Shown: piece after piece, positions 35,615-45,140 of the stretch
How the letters are laid out: each line of letters opens with the position of its first letter
Numbering within the stretch: position 1 is the stretch's first letter
Assembly: GCA_019192545.1 (NCBI GenBank)
Contig: JAHCMI010000001.1
Coordinates: forward strand, 124,001 to 188,000
Direction of reading: 5' to 3'
DNA from: Rivularia sp. MS3
Lineage (GTDB): Bacteria; Cyanobacteriota; Cyanobacteriia; Cyanobacteriales; Nostocaceae
DNA length: 64,000 bases
The notes under the pieces: generated by a model
Database searches by the model: none
The model's input: only the letters and a program-made list of their open reading frames with translations
Told to the model about the DNA's origin: nothing
Position numbers and translations under genes: made by a program

Positions 35615-36085
35615 ATGCATGTAGGCACTGCTGAATTAGCTCAAATTTTAAAATATTCAACTTCTAGAGTACGTAAATTACTTTCGCAGGGAAGAGTGAA
35701 AGGAGCTTATAAATCTGGAAAGAATTGGATAATCCCCTTATTTAACAGAATGCCTATTATTAGTAGAGGTAAACGAGGACCAAAACTTAAATGGCGCAAA
35801 CGAATTCCTCCGAAAACCACAGTTAACGTCAATAGGAACAATATTAGGAATAATAAAAATCGAGAAAATCCAGAACCAGTAATCAGCGTCAAGCACCAGG
35901 GTACCAATACTCAGGGATTTTGGATAAAAATTAATGGTCCTTGTGAAATCATTTATCGTCCGGAAAAACCTTTAGGTTGCAAGGCTTCGCTTTGGATGGA
36001 AACTTTTGCGTCGGTGGAAGTTAAAACTACAAAATCCGATATACCATTAAACCCAGAAGATATAATTATGGTTGCTGGTGCTTAA
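35615..36085 (+). CDS. Protein with N-terminal excisionase/MerR-type HTH
   Basis: A 156-residue basic protein. Residues 3-45 (GTAELAQILKYSTSRVRKLL and GRVKGAYKSGKNWIIPL) form a helix-turn-helix of the excisionase/MerR group. A basic linker rich in Lys, Arg and Asn follows, and residues about 95-156 form a beta-rich domain (GFWIKINGPCEIIYRPEKPL) not recognised. It starts 49 bases from the divergent HEAT gene. It could be a DNA-binding regulator or a leftover of a mobile element. Confidence 0.65.
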   Translation: MHVGTAELAQILKYSTSRVRKLLSQGRVKGAYKSGKNWIIPLFNRMPIISRGKRGPKLKWRKRIPPKTTVNVNRNNIRNNKNRENPEPVISVKHQGTNTQGFWIKINGPCEIIYRPEKPLGCKASLWMETFASVEVKTTKSDIPLNPEDIIMVAGA

Positions 36086-36792
36086 TATTTGTCAATTATT
36101 TTATAAAAATCAAATTATAATTTGGTTTTCATCTAATTTGAAAATAGCCAACTTTGGATTTGTAATGTTTGTTGATATGTAAGCCATTGAAAGTTTTTTT
36201 GAGAAGGCGATCGCTCACTAGTAAGTCTTTGATTTTAGAACTTTCAAGATTCCATTTGAGCTATTAATTTTTCCTTCGCATCCAAATGAAGCCATCGCAA
36301 AATCTAGTTATTGCCATTACTTCACTTCATTTCATTACACTCGTAATGACAAATTATATTTTTCCACATTTGGGATGCTCCCGTTTGTTGGATAATTTTC
36401 TCAAATCAAATTTGAATAATTTACAGGAATATATACTAGTAGTTTGTCCCGTTAGTTTTGATGGGCATATCGTAAATATAAAAAATATTTTCTTCCCCCA
36501 CTCCCCCACTCCCCCACTCTCCCCCTCCCTGCCCTTACCCGTCAAAGTTGATGTGACAGACTACTAGGTTCAACTGCAAGATATTTTATTTACACTATTG
36601 GTCATACAGAAGAAAAAGATGTGTTGGGTGTGTCAACATTAGCTAATTGGACTTGAATTTCTATACTATTCCTTCCCTTTAATAATTAGTTTTAAACCAA
36701 CGCGACACAAAAAAATACTGTAAAAACTTCGATTACTGAGTAGTTATCGTTTGATGATGGGAATAATAAACGGGTAGTTAATACGACTTTTT
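36086..36792. other. Intergenic region with repeat remnants
   Basis: About 700 bases. It contains a half copy of the 31834 palindrome at 36365-36384, a C-rich tract (actcccccactcccccactc) at 36497-36545 and a gcgatcgc near 36208. A 93-codon open frame at 36286-36567 runs straight through these repeats and is not considered real. No gene was recognised. Confidence 0.5.
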
Positions 36793-37047
36793 ATGGATAG
36801 ATGGGAGTTTGAACCGGATGATGTTCTTTCTTTAGGAAAAGATACATTTGGCGGACAAGAAGTTTTTAAAGCAGAAAGGATAAAAAATAATCTTTTGGCT
36901 TCAATTGAAGTTAATCGATGGAGTAGTGCAGAAGCTAAAAATTGGACTGAAAATGGTGTTCCATGTGAATTGCTTTCTTCTAAAGGTGGAGGTTGGAAGA
37001 AGGGAAGGATAAAAATTATGATTGAATTTATTCGAGATAGCGATTGA
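36793..37047 (+). CDS. KGK-domain family protein
   Basis: An 84-residue protein whose C-terminal part (GVPCELLSSKGGGWKKGRIK followed by IMIEFIRDSD) fits the cyanobacterial KGK domain, named for its Lys-Gly-Lys motif; here the motif is WKKGRIKI. The N-terminal DDVLSLGKDTF is also family-like. The function of KGK proteins is unknown. Single gene; the start ATG is at the beginning of the conserved acidic segment. Confidence 0.75.
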   Translation: MDRWEFEPDDVLSLGKDTFGGQEVFKAERIKNNLLASIEVNRWSSAEAKNWTENGVPCELLSSKGGGWKKGRIKIMIEFIRDSD

Positions 37048-37085
37048 ATATTTTTAGGACTTACGCGATTATCATAATACTAATT

Positions 37086-37145
37086 GGTGCGTGACACTGA
37101 TAGCCCTATTATTACGCGAAGAATCAGTCAGTGTACAAGCACCCT
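37086..37145. repeat. Imperfect palindromic element (ggtgcgtgacac end)
   Basis: ggtgcgtgacactgat at the left and atcagtcagtgtacaagcacc at the right pair imperfectly. The left end is shared with the elements at 47949-48012 and 52683-52745, so this appears to be one family of short mobile-derived repeats. Confidence 0.55.
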
Positions 37146-37234
37146 ACAAAAAAATGTGCCGGTTGCGGCCATTCCTGATTTTAATAGGGGGTTGTTACTA
37201 ACCCCCTATTATTCATGAATTAAATTATTACGTT

Positions 37235-38101
37235 TTAAGCTCCAACTACCACACCACCATTGGGATGTAATACCTGTCCTGCAAAGTAAGAAGAATCATC
37301 CGACGCTAGAAAAACAAAGCTGGTAGCAACTTCAACTGGCTGTCCGGGACGCTGCATTGGTACTTGCTTACCAAAGCCTTCAACTTGTTCTGCTGGGAAA
37401 GCATCGGGAATGAAGGGTGTCCAAATTGGGCCGGGTGCTACTCCGTTGACGCGAATTCCTTTCTTTAATAATGATTGAGACAAAGAACGAGTAAAGGCAA
37501 GAATTGCACCTTTGGTTGTTGAGTAACTTAGTAGAGGAGCGTTACCTTTATAAGCATTTATCGAAGTTGTGTTAATAATCGAGCTACCTTCTTTTAGATG
37601 GGGAATTGCAGCTTTACATAAATAGAACATCGAGAAGATATTGGTACTGAAAATACTACCCAGACGTGCTGAATCGATATCTTCTAAGGTTTCAGGATTT
37701 TCCATGTACTGCTCGGCTGCGTTATTCACTAAAATATCTAATTTACCAAGCTGTTGTACTGTCTTCTCTACAACCTCAGAACAAAACTTCTCGTTACTAA
37801 TATCCCCTGGCAACAACAAACATTTTTGTCCTTCTGCTTCAACTAACTCTTTAGTTTTCTGAGCATCTTGGTCTTCGTTGAGATAAACAATGGCAACATC
37901 CGCACCTTCTTTAGCGTATAACAATGCAACAGAACGACCGATTCCACTATCACCACCGGTAATTAGAGCAACTTTACCTTTTAATTTATCGCTTCCTTTA
38001 TAGTTTTCGCGGTCGTACTGTGGTTTGGGATTCATTTGGGATTCTAATCCCGGCTGCCTATCTTGAGACTGAGCGGGAATTTGGTCTGAAGAAATAGTCA
38101 T
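37235..38101 (-). CDS. SDR-family oxidoreductase
   Basis: A 288-residue classical short-chain dehydrogenase similar to YghA and general-stress protein 39. TGGDSGIGRSVAL is the cofactor loop, NNAAEQ the structural motif and YSTTKGAILAFTRSLS holds the catalytic Tyr and Lys. The N-terminal 40 residues (QDRQPGLESQMNPKPQYDRE) are the extension typical of this subgroup, whose members reduce aldehydes or ketones under stress. The substrate cannot be read from sequence. No partner genes. Confidence 0.88.
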   Translation of the reverse strand: MTISSDQIPAQSQDRQPGLESQMNPKPQYDRENYKGSDKLKGKVALITGGDSGIGRSVALLYAKEGADVAIVYLNEDQDAQKTKELVEAEGQKCLLLPGDISNEKFCSEVVEKTVQQLGKLDILVNNAAEQYMENPETLEDIDSARLGSIFSTNIFSMFYLCKAAIPHLKEGSSIINTTSINAYKGNAPLLSYSTTKGAILAFTRSLSQSLLKKGIRVNGVAPGPIWTPFIPDAFPAEQVEGFGKQVPMQRPGQPVEVATSFVFLASDDSSYFAGQVLHPNGGVVVGA

Positions 38102-38379
38102 AGTAGTTTTCCTAATCGATTCTTCTATCGATGTTATTTGGTGCTGCTTTGATTAAGCTTTATCGCTGGGTAGATTTTGAAATTATCTTTGTCTATAAAA
38201 GGAGGGAGAAGTTGTGGGATTATAGGTTTTTCTAAAATATTTCTTTCTAAGTAGACCGTTTATTCAATCATTCCTAAATTCAGCTTTGATGAGGTCGTTC
38301 TCATTTAAACCATCGATAATATTTTTTTGGCGATCGCCGATTACTAAGCTTTCAAATCCACACGTTCTAGAAGGGTTTT

Positions 38380-39546
38380 TTATATTGATACTTTAGCTAT
38401 AATTAATTTTAATCCTTGTTGCAAACCTAAATTCTCAATCAATTCAAAATCATATTTACCAATTGACCTTCCGTTAACTATAAGTTCTATATTGTGTATC
38501 CCTGGATAATAAGTTCTTGTCGATAGCTGTTTAAATTTATGTTTAACAGATAAAGTTATTTTTTCACCAGGTGATAATTCTATCTGCTTCAATTTAAAAA
38601 CTTTTTTTGATAATTTACCATTCGCTAATACTCGATGCAGAATGTAATCTACTACAAGATGAACTTTTCCCAATTCTTCTGAAACAAGATTACAGAAAAA
38701 ATTCAATTCTTCACCAATCATCACTACCGAAGATTGAAATTGAAAATTCTCAACTCGAATATTATCACCACCGATAAAACCCAAAATTGATAAAGCTTGT
38801 TTATTCCCCTGCTTAACCAAACTCCTCAATGCATGACGAACTGTCCACCGAGCAGTTTCATCTCCACAATCCCACCAACTTTGCGCTGTCTCCACTGCAT
38901 CCGCAGGATTATCCTTCGCTATATCATTTAAATTATTGGCTACAGAACGACGAACAACTAAATTTGAATCGTTATATAGTTGATGCAAAATTTCAATTAC
39001 AAAAGATGGGTTTTCGATAAAAGGTTTTAATTGGGTACCCCAAGGTAATCGAGGTCTACTTCCTTCTGAAGCAAGTCTTCTTACCCGCCAATCTTGATAA
39101 GATGTCCATTTCATTAGACGTGGTAAAGTTATATCTGGATGTTTCAATATAAAAGGACGAATTGCAAATTCCCCACTGAAGTGAAGGGTCATTTTTTCAA
39201 GGGAATCAAGTGCAATCTCTGGATTATCTAAACCTCGAACAGCAACAAAATCCAAAAAAGGCATAAAACGGAATCCGTTATAACCTTCTATTCCCCCACT
39301 TTTATCATCTTCCCCCATTGCTTGAATTAAAATACTGGCTGCTTTTTCAAATTCGGAAGGTAAATAGGATATGAGAGCAGTACATATTTGTGTTGAACGC
39401 TGTTTTAATTCTAAATTATCAAGATTTTGATTAGCGTCTTGCTCAAAACCGATGCTTTCAAACGATGGAAGAACCGTTGTTATCCTTTGTGCTAAATCAG
39501 TAATAACTTCTTGGTTGAAAATTGTTTTTAGCTGATTGTTAGACAT
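38380..39546 (-). CDS. AlkC-like DNA alkylation repair glycosylase
   Basis: A 388-residue HEAT-like repeat protein of the AlkC/AlkD group that removes alkylated purines, chiefly 3-methyladenine. The AlkC marker region RVRRLASEGSRPRLPWG is present, as is SYQDWRVRRLAS. Repeats follow with SNLVVRRSVANNLNDIAKDN and DETARWTVRHALRSLVKQGN. A C-terminal beta-rich domain of about 100 residues (LGKVHLVVDYILHRVLANGK) corresponds to the Ig-like module described for some AlkC proteins. It is a single gene. Confidence 0.85.
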   Translation of the reverse strand: MSNNQLKTIFNQEVITDLAQRITTVLPSFESIGFEQDANQNLDNLELKQRSTQICTALISYLPSEFEKAASILIQAMGEDDKSGGIEGYNGFRFMPFLDFVAVRGLDNPEIALDSLEKMTLHFSGEFAIRPFILKHPDITLPRLMKWTSYQDWRVRRLASEGSRPRLPWGTQLKPFIENPSFVIEILHQLYNDSNLVVRRSVANNLNDIAKDNPADAVETAQSWWDCGDETARWTVRHALRSLVKQGNKQALSILGFIGGDNIRVENFQFQSSVVMIGEELNFFCNLVSEELGKVHLVVDYILHRVLANGKLSKKVFKLKQIELSPGEKITLSVKHKFKQLSTRTYYPGIHNIELIVNGRSIGKYDFELIENLGLQQGLKLIIAKVSI

Positions 39547-39618
39547 CTAGACATTTAGTTATTGATTTAATGACTTGGACTTAAGACTAGAGTTAAACTT
39601 CCTCGAAGCATAGTTTCT

Positions 39619-40074
39619 TTACTCACCGAAAAACCTCTTTTCAGTGAAAAATTTAACTTCACAGAAATCGGCATCGCTGAAGTTAGCAGTAGCGTCCTCG
39701 CAGCCAATGAAATTCGATTGCCACAAATCAGCTTTAGTCCAGATAGTATTACTCAAATTGCAGCGAATAAAGTCACATCCTACGAGATTGTTAATTCCGG
39801 TGAAGTCGGAACCGGTGAAGTCAATATCTTCCCAAACAATAATATCCCAAATAGTATATCGAAAATTAACTTCTCTCAAAATAGCACCACTAAAATCAGC
39901 CCAGAGAAAGGAATTTTCCAGATTAATACCACTGAGGTCAACACTTCTGAGCAATCCATCGTTAATATCAAATATAGTAATATCGGTAAAATTTCGCTCC
40001 CCAGCATTGTATCTGCTCAACAGTTCTCTGATATTAATCTCTTCTCCTTCGATTTCGTCTCTTTCTAAATCCAT
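39619..40074 (-). CDS. Pentapeptide-repeat protein
   Basis: A 151-residue protein with A(D/N)LxX-type pentapeptides between residues 50 and 140 (LRSVDLSGINLENSFLWADF, then ADLWQSNFIGCEDATANF). Such repeats form a right-handed beta helix; cyanobacteria have many of unknown function. Open frames on the plus strand over the same DNA (39644-40090 and 39718-40068) are shadows of the regular repeats. Confidence 0.8.
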   Translation of the reverse strand: MDLERDEIEGEEINIRELLSRYNAGERNFTDITIFDINDGLLRSVDLSGINLENSFLWADFSGAILREVNFRYTIWDIIVWEDIDFTGSDFTGINNLVGCDFIRCNLSNTIWTKADLWQSNFIGCEDATANFSDADFCEVKFFTEKRFFGE

Positions 40075-40148
40075 TCTTCATACTAAATAAATTCAAATTA
40101 GATTCTGGTTTTGAAATTCTTTATTTAAGCTACCTTGACGATGAAGGG

Positions 40149-40337
40149 ATGACGGTTGAAATTCAATATAAAGGACAACAGGTTGCACAAATCAATAAGG
40201 AGAAAGGTGTTGATAATATGGAAATAGATATTTATTCCCAATACGTCCATCCCGATTTCATTTCAGAATTAAAATTTCCTCTCAATGATTTTGTAGAAGC
40301 TTTGGATGTTGCTCGTAAAGCTTTAATCGATTTATAA
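40149..40337 (+). CDS. Hypothetical small protein
   Basis: A 62-residue acidic protein (MTVEIQYKGQQVAQINKEKG, ending VALDVARKALIDL-like) with a good ribosome-binding site gaaggg directly before the ATG. It has no recognised family; a beta-strand start followed by a C-terminal helix is predicted by eye. It lies 75 bases from the divergent pentapeptide gene. Confidence 0.55.
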   Translation: MTVEIQYKGQQVAQINKEKGVDNMEIDIYSQYVHPDFISELKFPLNDFVEALDVARKALIDL

Positions 40338-40349
40338 AATCATTTTTAC

Positions 40350-40688
40350 CTAAACTTCTTGCTCATCCTTCCCAAATAACTGTTTAATCACCAACTGTAC
40401 CGCTAAAGCTAATAAACCAACTCCAACGATTCCAAAAATTCCGGTACCTAAAGCAACTACTCCGACAACTAATGTTCTTACTGCTGAAGAAATACTCACT
40501 ACCATCGGATTATCTGAAGTAACTGGTTTATTTGCAAAAGTAGTTGCGATTGAAATCATTAATTTGTACATCGCAAATCCTAACCCTCCACATATCAATG
40601 CTCCGGTAATACAACGGGTGGGGGTTGGTTGATTTTCTTCTTGATTTTCGGTTTCTTCGGTTGATTTGGTTAAATTTTCTTCTGTCAT
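40350..40688 (-). CDS. DUF3082 membrane protein
   Basis: A 112-residue membrane protein. After an acidic N-terminus (MTEENLTKSTEETENQEENQ) two hydrophobic segments are visible (CITGALICGGLGFAMYKLMI and TLVVGVVALGTGIFGIVGVG). DUF3082 is found next to ispE in cyanobacteria. The frame opens to 40748 but that extension (SSISYSLFPIPHSLF) is a translated intergenic repeat, so I take the ATG at 40688. It is the last gene of the rsmA-ispE run; function unknown. Confidence 0.8.
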   Translation of the reverse strand: MTEENLTKSTEETENQEENQPTPTRCITGALICGGLGFAMYKLMISIATTFANKPVTSDNPMVVSISSAVRTLVVGVVALGTGIFGIVGVGLLALAVQLVIKQLFGKDEQEV

Positions 40689-40790
40689 GATTTTAAAAAG
40701 GGAATGGGGAATAGGGAATAGGGAATAGGAAATAGAAGAGAATTTCACCTCTCTCCCAAAATATCGGAGAGGGGAAGAGGGTGAGGTTTC

Positions 40791-41735
40791 TTACGAAATC
40801 ACTTGAATCCCATGATTTATCAACTTGGTGACGAAAATTTCTAAATCTGGATCGGGGATTTCGTTTCTTAAATTTATTTTTACTTGTTCTGCTTTATCTT
40901 TAGATTCACACAAAGCAAAGACACTCGGTCCCGAACCAGACATCATGGTTCCTAGAATATCGTATTTTGCAAAACTTTCTTTCAGCTTTAATACTTGAGG
41001 ATATTCTGGTAATACAACTTTTTCTAAATCATTATGCATTTTCTGAGCTACTTGGGAAGCATCTTGATTTGATATCGCTTTGACTATTTCTCCTGAATGT
41101 ACTGCATTTTTACGGGCTGCTAAATTTTGTTTATCTTTAATATAGCTATCACTATACAAGGAGCGATAGGTTTTATAAGCCCAGGGTGTGGAAACTTCGA
41201 GGCTGCGATATTTTGCTAATACTATATATGTGTTGCTTAAACCTAATAACTCAGAAAGTTTTTCACCACGACCTGTTGCGATCGCGGTTCCTCCTCCGAT
41301 GCAAAATGGGATATCGGAACCGAGTTTAGCTGCTAATTCTTCTAATTCGGAACGAGTTAATCCTAGTTTCCACAATAAATCAATACCGACTAAAACTGCT
41401 GCTGCATCTGTTGAACCTCCTGCCAAACCAGCGGCTACGGGAATGCGTTTGTGAAGTGTTATATCTACACCCCCGTAGGTTGCAAAACTATCGGGAAATT
41501 CGCTAACCATTAAATCGGCAGCGCGATAAGCTAAGTTACTTCTATCTACAGGAACTTGTTTACTATCACACCTCAACCGAATCAACTGTACGTCGTTAGA
41601 TTCAATTTCAATTTGGTCTGCAAGTTGTATGCTCTGCAATATCATTGCTAATTCATGATAACCGTCGTCACGGTCACCGATGATTTCTAAATACAGGTTG
41701 ATTTTGGCTGGAGCAATTAAGGTGTAGCTACGCAT
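40791..41735 (-). CDS. ispE: 4-diphosphocytidyl-2-C-methyl-D-erythritol kinase
   Basis: Phosphorylates CDP-methylerythritol in the MEP pathway that supplies isoprenoids for carotenoids, phytol and quinones. The 314-residue GHMP kinase has LIAPAKINLYLEIIGDRDDG at the start, the ATP loop RIPVAAGLAGGSTDAAAVLV and the C-terminal GTMMSGSGPSVFAL. The start overlaps rsmA by eight bases, so translation is coupled to rsmA. This gene order is common in cyanobacteria. Confidence 0.95.
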   Translation of the reverse strand: MRSYTLIAPAKINLYLEIIGDRDDGYHELAMILQSIQLADQIEIESNDVQLIRLRCDSKQVPVDRSNLAYRAADLMVSEFPDSFATYGGVDITLHKRIPVAAGLAGGSTDAAAVLVGIDLLWKLGLTRSELEELAAKLGSDIPFCIGGGTAIATGRGEKLSELLGLSNTYIVLAKYRSLEVSTPWAYKTYRSLYSDSYIKDKQNLAARKNAVHSGEIVKAISNQDASQVAQKMHNDLEKVVLPEYPQVLKLKESFAKYDILGTMMSGSGPSVFALCESKDKAEQVKINLRNEIPDPDLEIFVTKLINHGIQVIS

Positions 41736-42546
41736 CTTGATTTTCTAGTTCGTTAGCTAAACTCACCCACTGCTGTACGCTTAATTCTTCAGCACGAGCT
41801 TGGGGGTTGATGCTTAACTTTTCTAGTAATTGTGTCAGATTTTCGCGCTCTACTAACGGTTGCAAATTATTTCGTAACATTTTGCGTTTAGCACTGAATC
41901 CAACTTTTACTAATGTCTCCAATTTCTTGGGATTTTTCGCTACTATTTCTCTCTCTCTCGGAAATAACCTGATAACAGCAGAGTCAACTTTTGGTGGTGG
42001 ATAAAAAGCCTTGGCAGGAACTGTACAAATCATTTCGCAATCTGCTAGGTATTGTACCCTCACCGATAAAGCTCCGAAGCTGGTTCTTCCTGGCTTTGCA
42101 ACAATTCTTTGAGCTACTTCTTTCTGAACTAATAATACTATTGATTCATAGGGTTCTGGATTCGGATTGCCAATCTTCCCTAATAGCTTTTCAATAATTG
42201 GGCCGGTAATATTATAAGGAATATTAGCTACTACTTTATTTTGATTTTGGAACTTGGAAAAATCTTTTACTAATAAGGATAAATCTACCTTTAAAAAATC
42301 TTCGTTCAACAACAAAAAATTTTCTTCATCTCCCAACTTATTTACTAGTAGCTTACATAAATCCCTATCAATCTCCACAGCTAAGACTGAATTTACTTTT
42401 TCTAAAAGCTGTCTTGTTAATACTCCTTTCCCAGGACCTATTTCTAATACTCGGTCAGTATCTTTTAATTCTGCTGCTGCAATTATGCTGTTCAAAGCCT
42501 TGTCACTTTGTAACCAATGCTGAGCAAAGACCTTGCGCGGTTTCAT
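41728..42546 (-). CDS. rsmA: 16S rRNA (adenine(1518)-N6/adenine(1519)-N6)-dimethyltransferase
   Basis: Dimethylates two adjacent adenosines in the 3' hairpin of 16S rRNA during small-subunit maturation. The 272-residue protein has FAQHWLQSDKALNSI, the SAM motif RVLEIGPGKGVLTRQLL, the catalytic NIPYNITGPIIEKLL (NxPY) and FYPPPKVDSAVIRL. It is first in a three-gene run with ispE and the DUF3082 gene. Also known as ksgA. Confidence 0.95.
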   Translation of the reverse strand: MKPRKVFAQHWLQSDKALNSIIAAAELKDTDRVLEIGPGKGVLTRQLLEKVNSVLAVEIDRDLCKLLVNKLGDEENFLLLNEDFLKVDLSLLVKDFSKFQNQNKVVANIPYNITGPIIEKLLGKIGNPNPEPYESIVLLVQKEVAQRIVAKPGRTSFGALSVRVQYLADCEMICTVPAKAFYPPPKVDSAVIRLFPREREIVAKNPKKLETLVKVGFSAKRKMLRNNLQPLVERENLTQLLEKLSINPQARAEELSVQQWVSLANELENQDA

Positions 42547-42758
42547 TTTCTCTATACCCCTTCAAGTATATGTTTACGAGTATCATAAAAAACTATATTC
42601 TTACTTCTACCTTACTTTTTATACTTTACTTAGTAGTAATGCAGTACTATAAAAATCCCGTTTTTCTAGTTTTCTCCCTTTCTCGGTTACTACTCTCTTT
42701 ATGAAAATCAAATCAATGTAGCAGTAGTTAAGGAGGTGAGAATAATGGGAATTATAGA

Positions 42759-45140
42759 TTAATTATCAGTTTGGGATGCAGGGATTTCGATGATAAATTC
42801 AGTTCCTTCTCCTGGGATAGATTTACATGATAAATTGCCACCATGTTTATTTACCACAATTTGATAGCTAATTGATAGACCTAAACCAGTACCTTTACCA
42901 ACTTCTTTTGTGGTGAAGAATGGGTCAAATAGTTTGGATTGAATTTCGGGAGGGATTCCGCAACCGTTATCGGCAAGATGAATTGCGATGCGGTTATTGT
43001 TGAGGAGTTTAGTATGTATTTGGATTTGAGGGGAAGAAAGGGATTTTTGGGATTCGAGAGCGTCAATAGCGTTTGCGAGTATGTTCATCAGTACTTGATT
43101 TAGTTGAGAGGGAAAACAATCAACTAGGGGGAGGGAAGAGTAATTTTTGATGATTTGGATTTCGGGGAAGTTGGGTTTTGATTGGAGACGATTTTGTAAA
43201 ATCATCAAGGTAGAATCAATTCCTTCATGAATATCTACAGCTTTGAATTGAGCTTCGTCGAGACGGGAGAAGTTACGTAGGGATAAAACAATTTTTCGGA
43301 TACGTTGGGTACCTTGTTTCATGGAATTCAAGATTTTGATGAAGTCTTGTTTGAGGAATTCAAGTTCAATAGTTTCTATTTCTGATTGGATATGTTCGGG
43401 GGGATTCGGGTAATGCTGTTGGTATAGTTCGAGTAAATTGATTAAATCTTGAGCGTATTGAGATGCTGGAGCTACATTTGCGTGGATGAAATTGACGGGA
43501 TTATTGATTTCGTGAGCTACTCCAGCTACCATTTGACCCAAGGAAGACATTTTTTCGCTTTGAATAAGTTGAGCTTGGGTGGTTTTAAGTTCGTGTAGGG
43601 TATTTTGTAATTCGATTTCAGCTAGTTTACGTTCGGTGATATCTGTAGCTACTCCGAGAAATTGTGTAACTTCACCGCTCGGGTTACGATTGAAGACGGT
43701 ATCTCGAGTGTAAAGCCAACGATATTCACCATCAGCTTTTTTCACGCGGTATTCTGACTCTAAAACTTCACCATCTTTAGCAGCAGCAATTTTGTAGAAA
43801 TTAGAGGTAGCTTTTTCTAAGTCTTCTGGATGAATAATATTTACAAATAAATTGCTTCCCATATCTTGAACTTCTTGGGAAGAATAACCTGAAGCTATAA
43901 CTAATTCGTGATTGGTATAAATATTTCGCTGCTTTTCCAAGTCGTAGATATAAATCGTGCTGGGGGAAGAATCTGTAATTCTTTCAATAAAATGTTGTTT
44001 TGCTTGAATTTCTGCTTCAACTTTCTTGCGCTCAGTTATATCAATTACACAACCGTCACAAAAAATTGAACCATCCGATTGTTTTTCTAATCGGGAAAAT
44101 CCTTGTAACCATTTTGTTTGTTTAGAAGCAGTAATTATTCTCCACTCGTATTCCCAGTTATTCAAAGTTTTAATACACCCAGCAACTGATTCGTCAAAAC
44201 CAACCACATCATCCGGATGTATCATCTCATGGATAATATCGGAATTACGTCGAATTTGTTCGGGTTTTACACCAAAAACGTCGTGACAACCGTCCGAAAC
44301 ATAAGAAAAACGAACATCCCCATCAGAATAAATTTGGTATTGATAAAGCATACCTGGAACATTAGCAGCAAGTCGCTTTAACCTTGTTTCGGTTTCCGCT
44401 AGGGTAGCAGTTTTTTCTTTAACTCGAAGTTCTAAATTTTGATTAAGTTGTTTTAGCTCACATTCTGCTTCATGTGTTGCGATCGCACTACTAAGATTGA
44501 GTGAAAAAGCTTGTAGAATAGAGGTTTTAGCTTCCGACCATTGAAGTAAAGATGTATAATCCTCAAAACCGATAAAACCCCACCATTTACCTTTTACTTG
44601 GATAGGGATAATAAATATTGAACGACTACCTTGAAATTGAGATTCATCTTCGACGGTGATAATCGATTTACCCGTTTTAAGCTGCTCGTACCATAAAGGA
44701 GGGAAATTATCATAAGAAAGATTTTGTAACAAAGGATAATCAAGTTCCGAATTTATTCCTTCTTTCACCCATTCCCAACGTTGACTGAGAAATAATTCAT
44801 TGGTTAAAGGTTGAAAACGATTTTGAAAAATATATATTCTATCCGCAACAGTAGCTTTACCCATTTGGGCTAAAGCTGCATTTATAGATTTATCGTAATC
44901 TTGAATAGTTAATAAGCACCGAGTAGCATTCTTCATGCCATCAAGCAAAGCTTCACGCTGCTTCAACCCGATTACATTATCGGTTGCATAGTTAAACTTA
45001 AGCTCAAATTCCTGCTGAGATAATTTTTCCTCCAAATCGGCAACTTGTTGACGGAGCTTTACTAACTCCCTTTCTAAAGATTCATAAATATTTTTATCAA
45101 TAGTAATGAGATTGTTTCCCATAGTCTCATCAACCGTCAC
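42759..45140 (-). CDS. Sensor histidine kinase with GAF and two PAS domains
   Basis: A 793-residue soluble kinase without membrane segments. An N-terminal coiled coil (ESLERELVKLRQQVADLEEK) is followed by a GAF domain (about 75-215), a second coiled coil, and PAS-PAC units at about 255-370 (DGCVIDITERKKVEAEIQ) and 385-510 (LGVATDITERKLAEIELQ). The phospho-acceptor is His543 in SLGQMVAGVAHEINNPVNFI. The ATPase has NILANAIDALE, DNGCGIPPEI and GKGTGLGLSISYQIV. The signal is unknown; no response-regulator gene is next to it, so it is an orphan kinase as is common in cyanobacteria. Confidence 0.92.
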   Translation of the reverse strand: MTVDETMGNNLITIDKNIYESLERELVKLRQQVADLEEKLSQQEFELKFNYATDNVIGLKQREALLDGMKNATRCLLTIQDYDKSINAALAQMGKATVADRIYIFQNRFQPLTNELFLSQRWEWVKEGINSELDYPLLQNLSYDNFPPLWYEQLKTGKSIITVEDESQFQGSRSIFIIPIQVKGKWWGFIGFEDYTSLLQWSEAKTSILQAFSLNLSSAIATHEAECELKQLNQNLELRVKEKTATLAETETRLKRLAANVPGMLYQYQIYSDGDVRFSYVSDGCHDVFGVKPEQIRRNSDIIHEMIHPDDVVGFDESVAGCIKTLNNWEYEWRIITASKQTKWLQGFSRLEKQSDGSIFCDGCVIDITERKKVEAEIQAKQHFIERITDSSPSTIYIYDLEKQRNIYTNHELVIASGYSSQEVQDMGSNLFVNIIHPEDLEKATSNFYKIAAAKDGEVLESEYRVKKADGEYRWLYTRDTVFNRNPSGEVTQFLGVATDITERKLAEIELQNTLHELKTTQAQLIQSEKMSSLGQMVAGVAHEINNPVNFIHANVAPASQYAQDLINLLELYQQHYPNPPEHIQSEIETIELEFLKQDFIKILNSMKQGTQRIRKIVLSLRNFSRLDEAQFKAVDIHEGIDSTLMILQNRLQSKPNFPEIQIIKNYSSLPLVDCFPSQLNQVLMNILANAIDALESQKSLSSPQIQIHTKLLNNNRIAIHLADNGCGIPPEIQSKLFDPFFTTKEVGKGTGLGLSISYQIVVNKHGGNLSCKSIPGEGTEFIIEIPASQTDN

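Noticed and set aside
36286-36567. 93-codon plus-strand frame with a membrane-like start
   Set aside because: It runs into a C-rich intergenic repeat (PTPPLSPSLPLP) and across a half palindrome; codon use and composition do not support a gene.
39644-40090. Two plus-strand frames over the pentapeptide gene
   Set aside because: Regular repeats on the minus strand keep the other frames open; the Ser/Lys/Ile-rich products are not protein-like.
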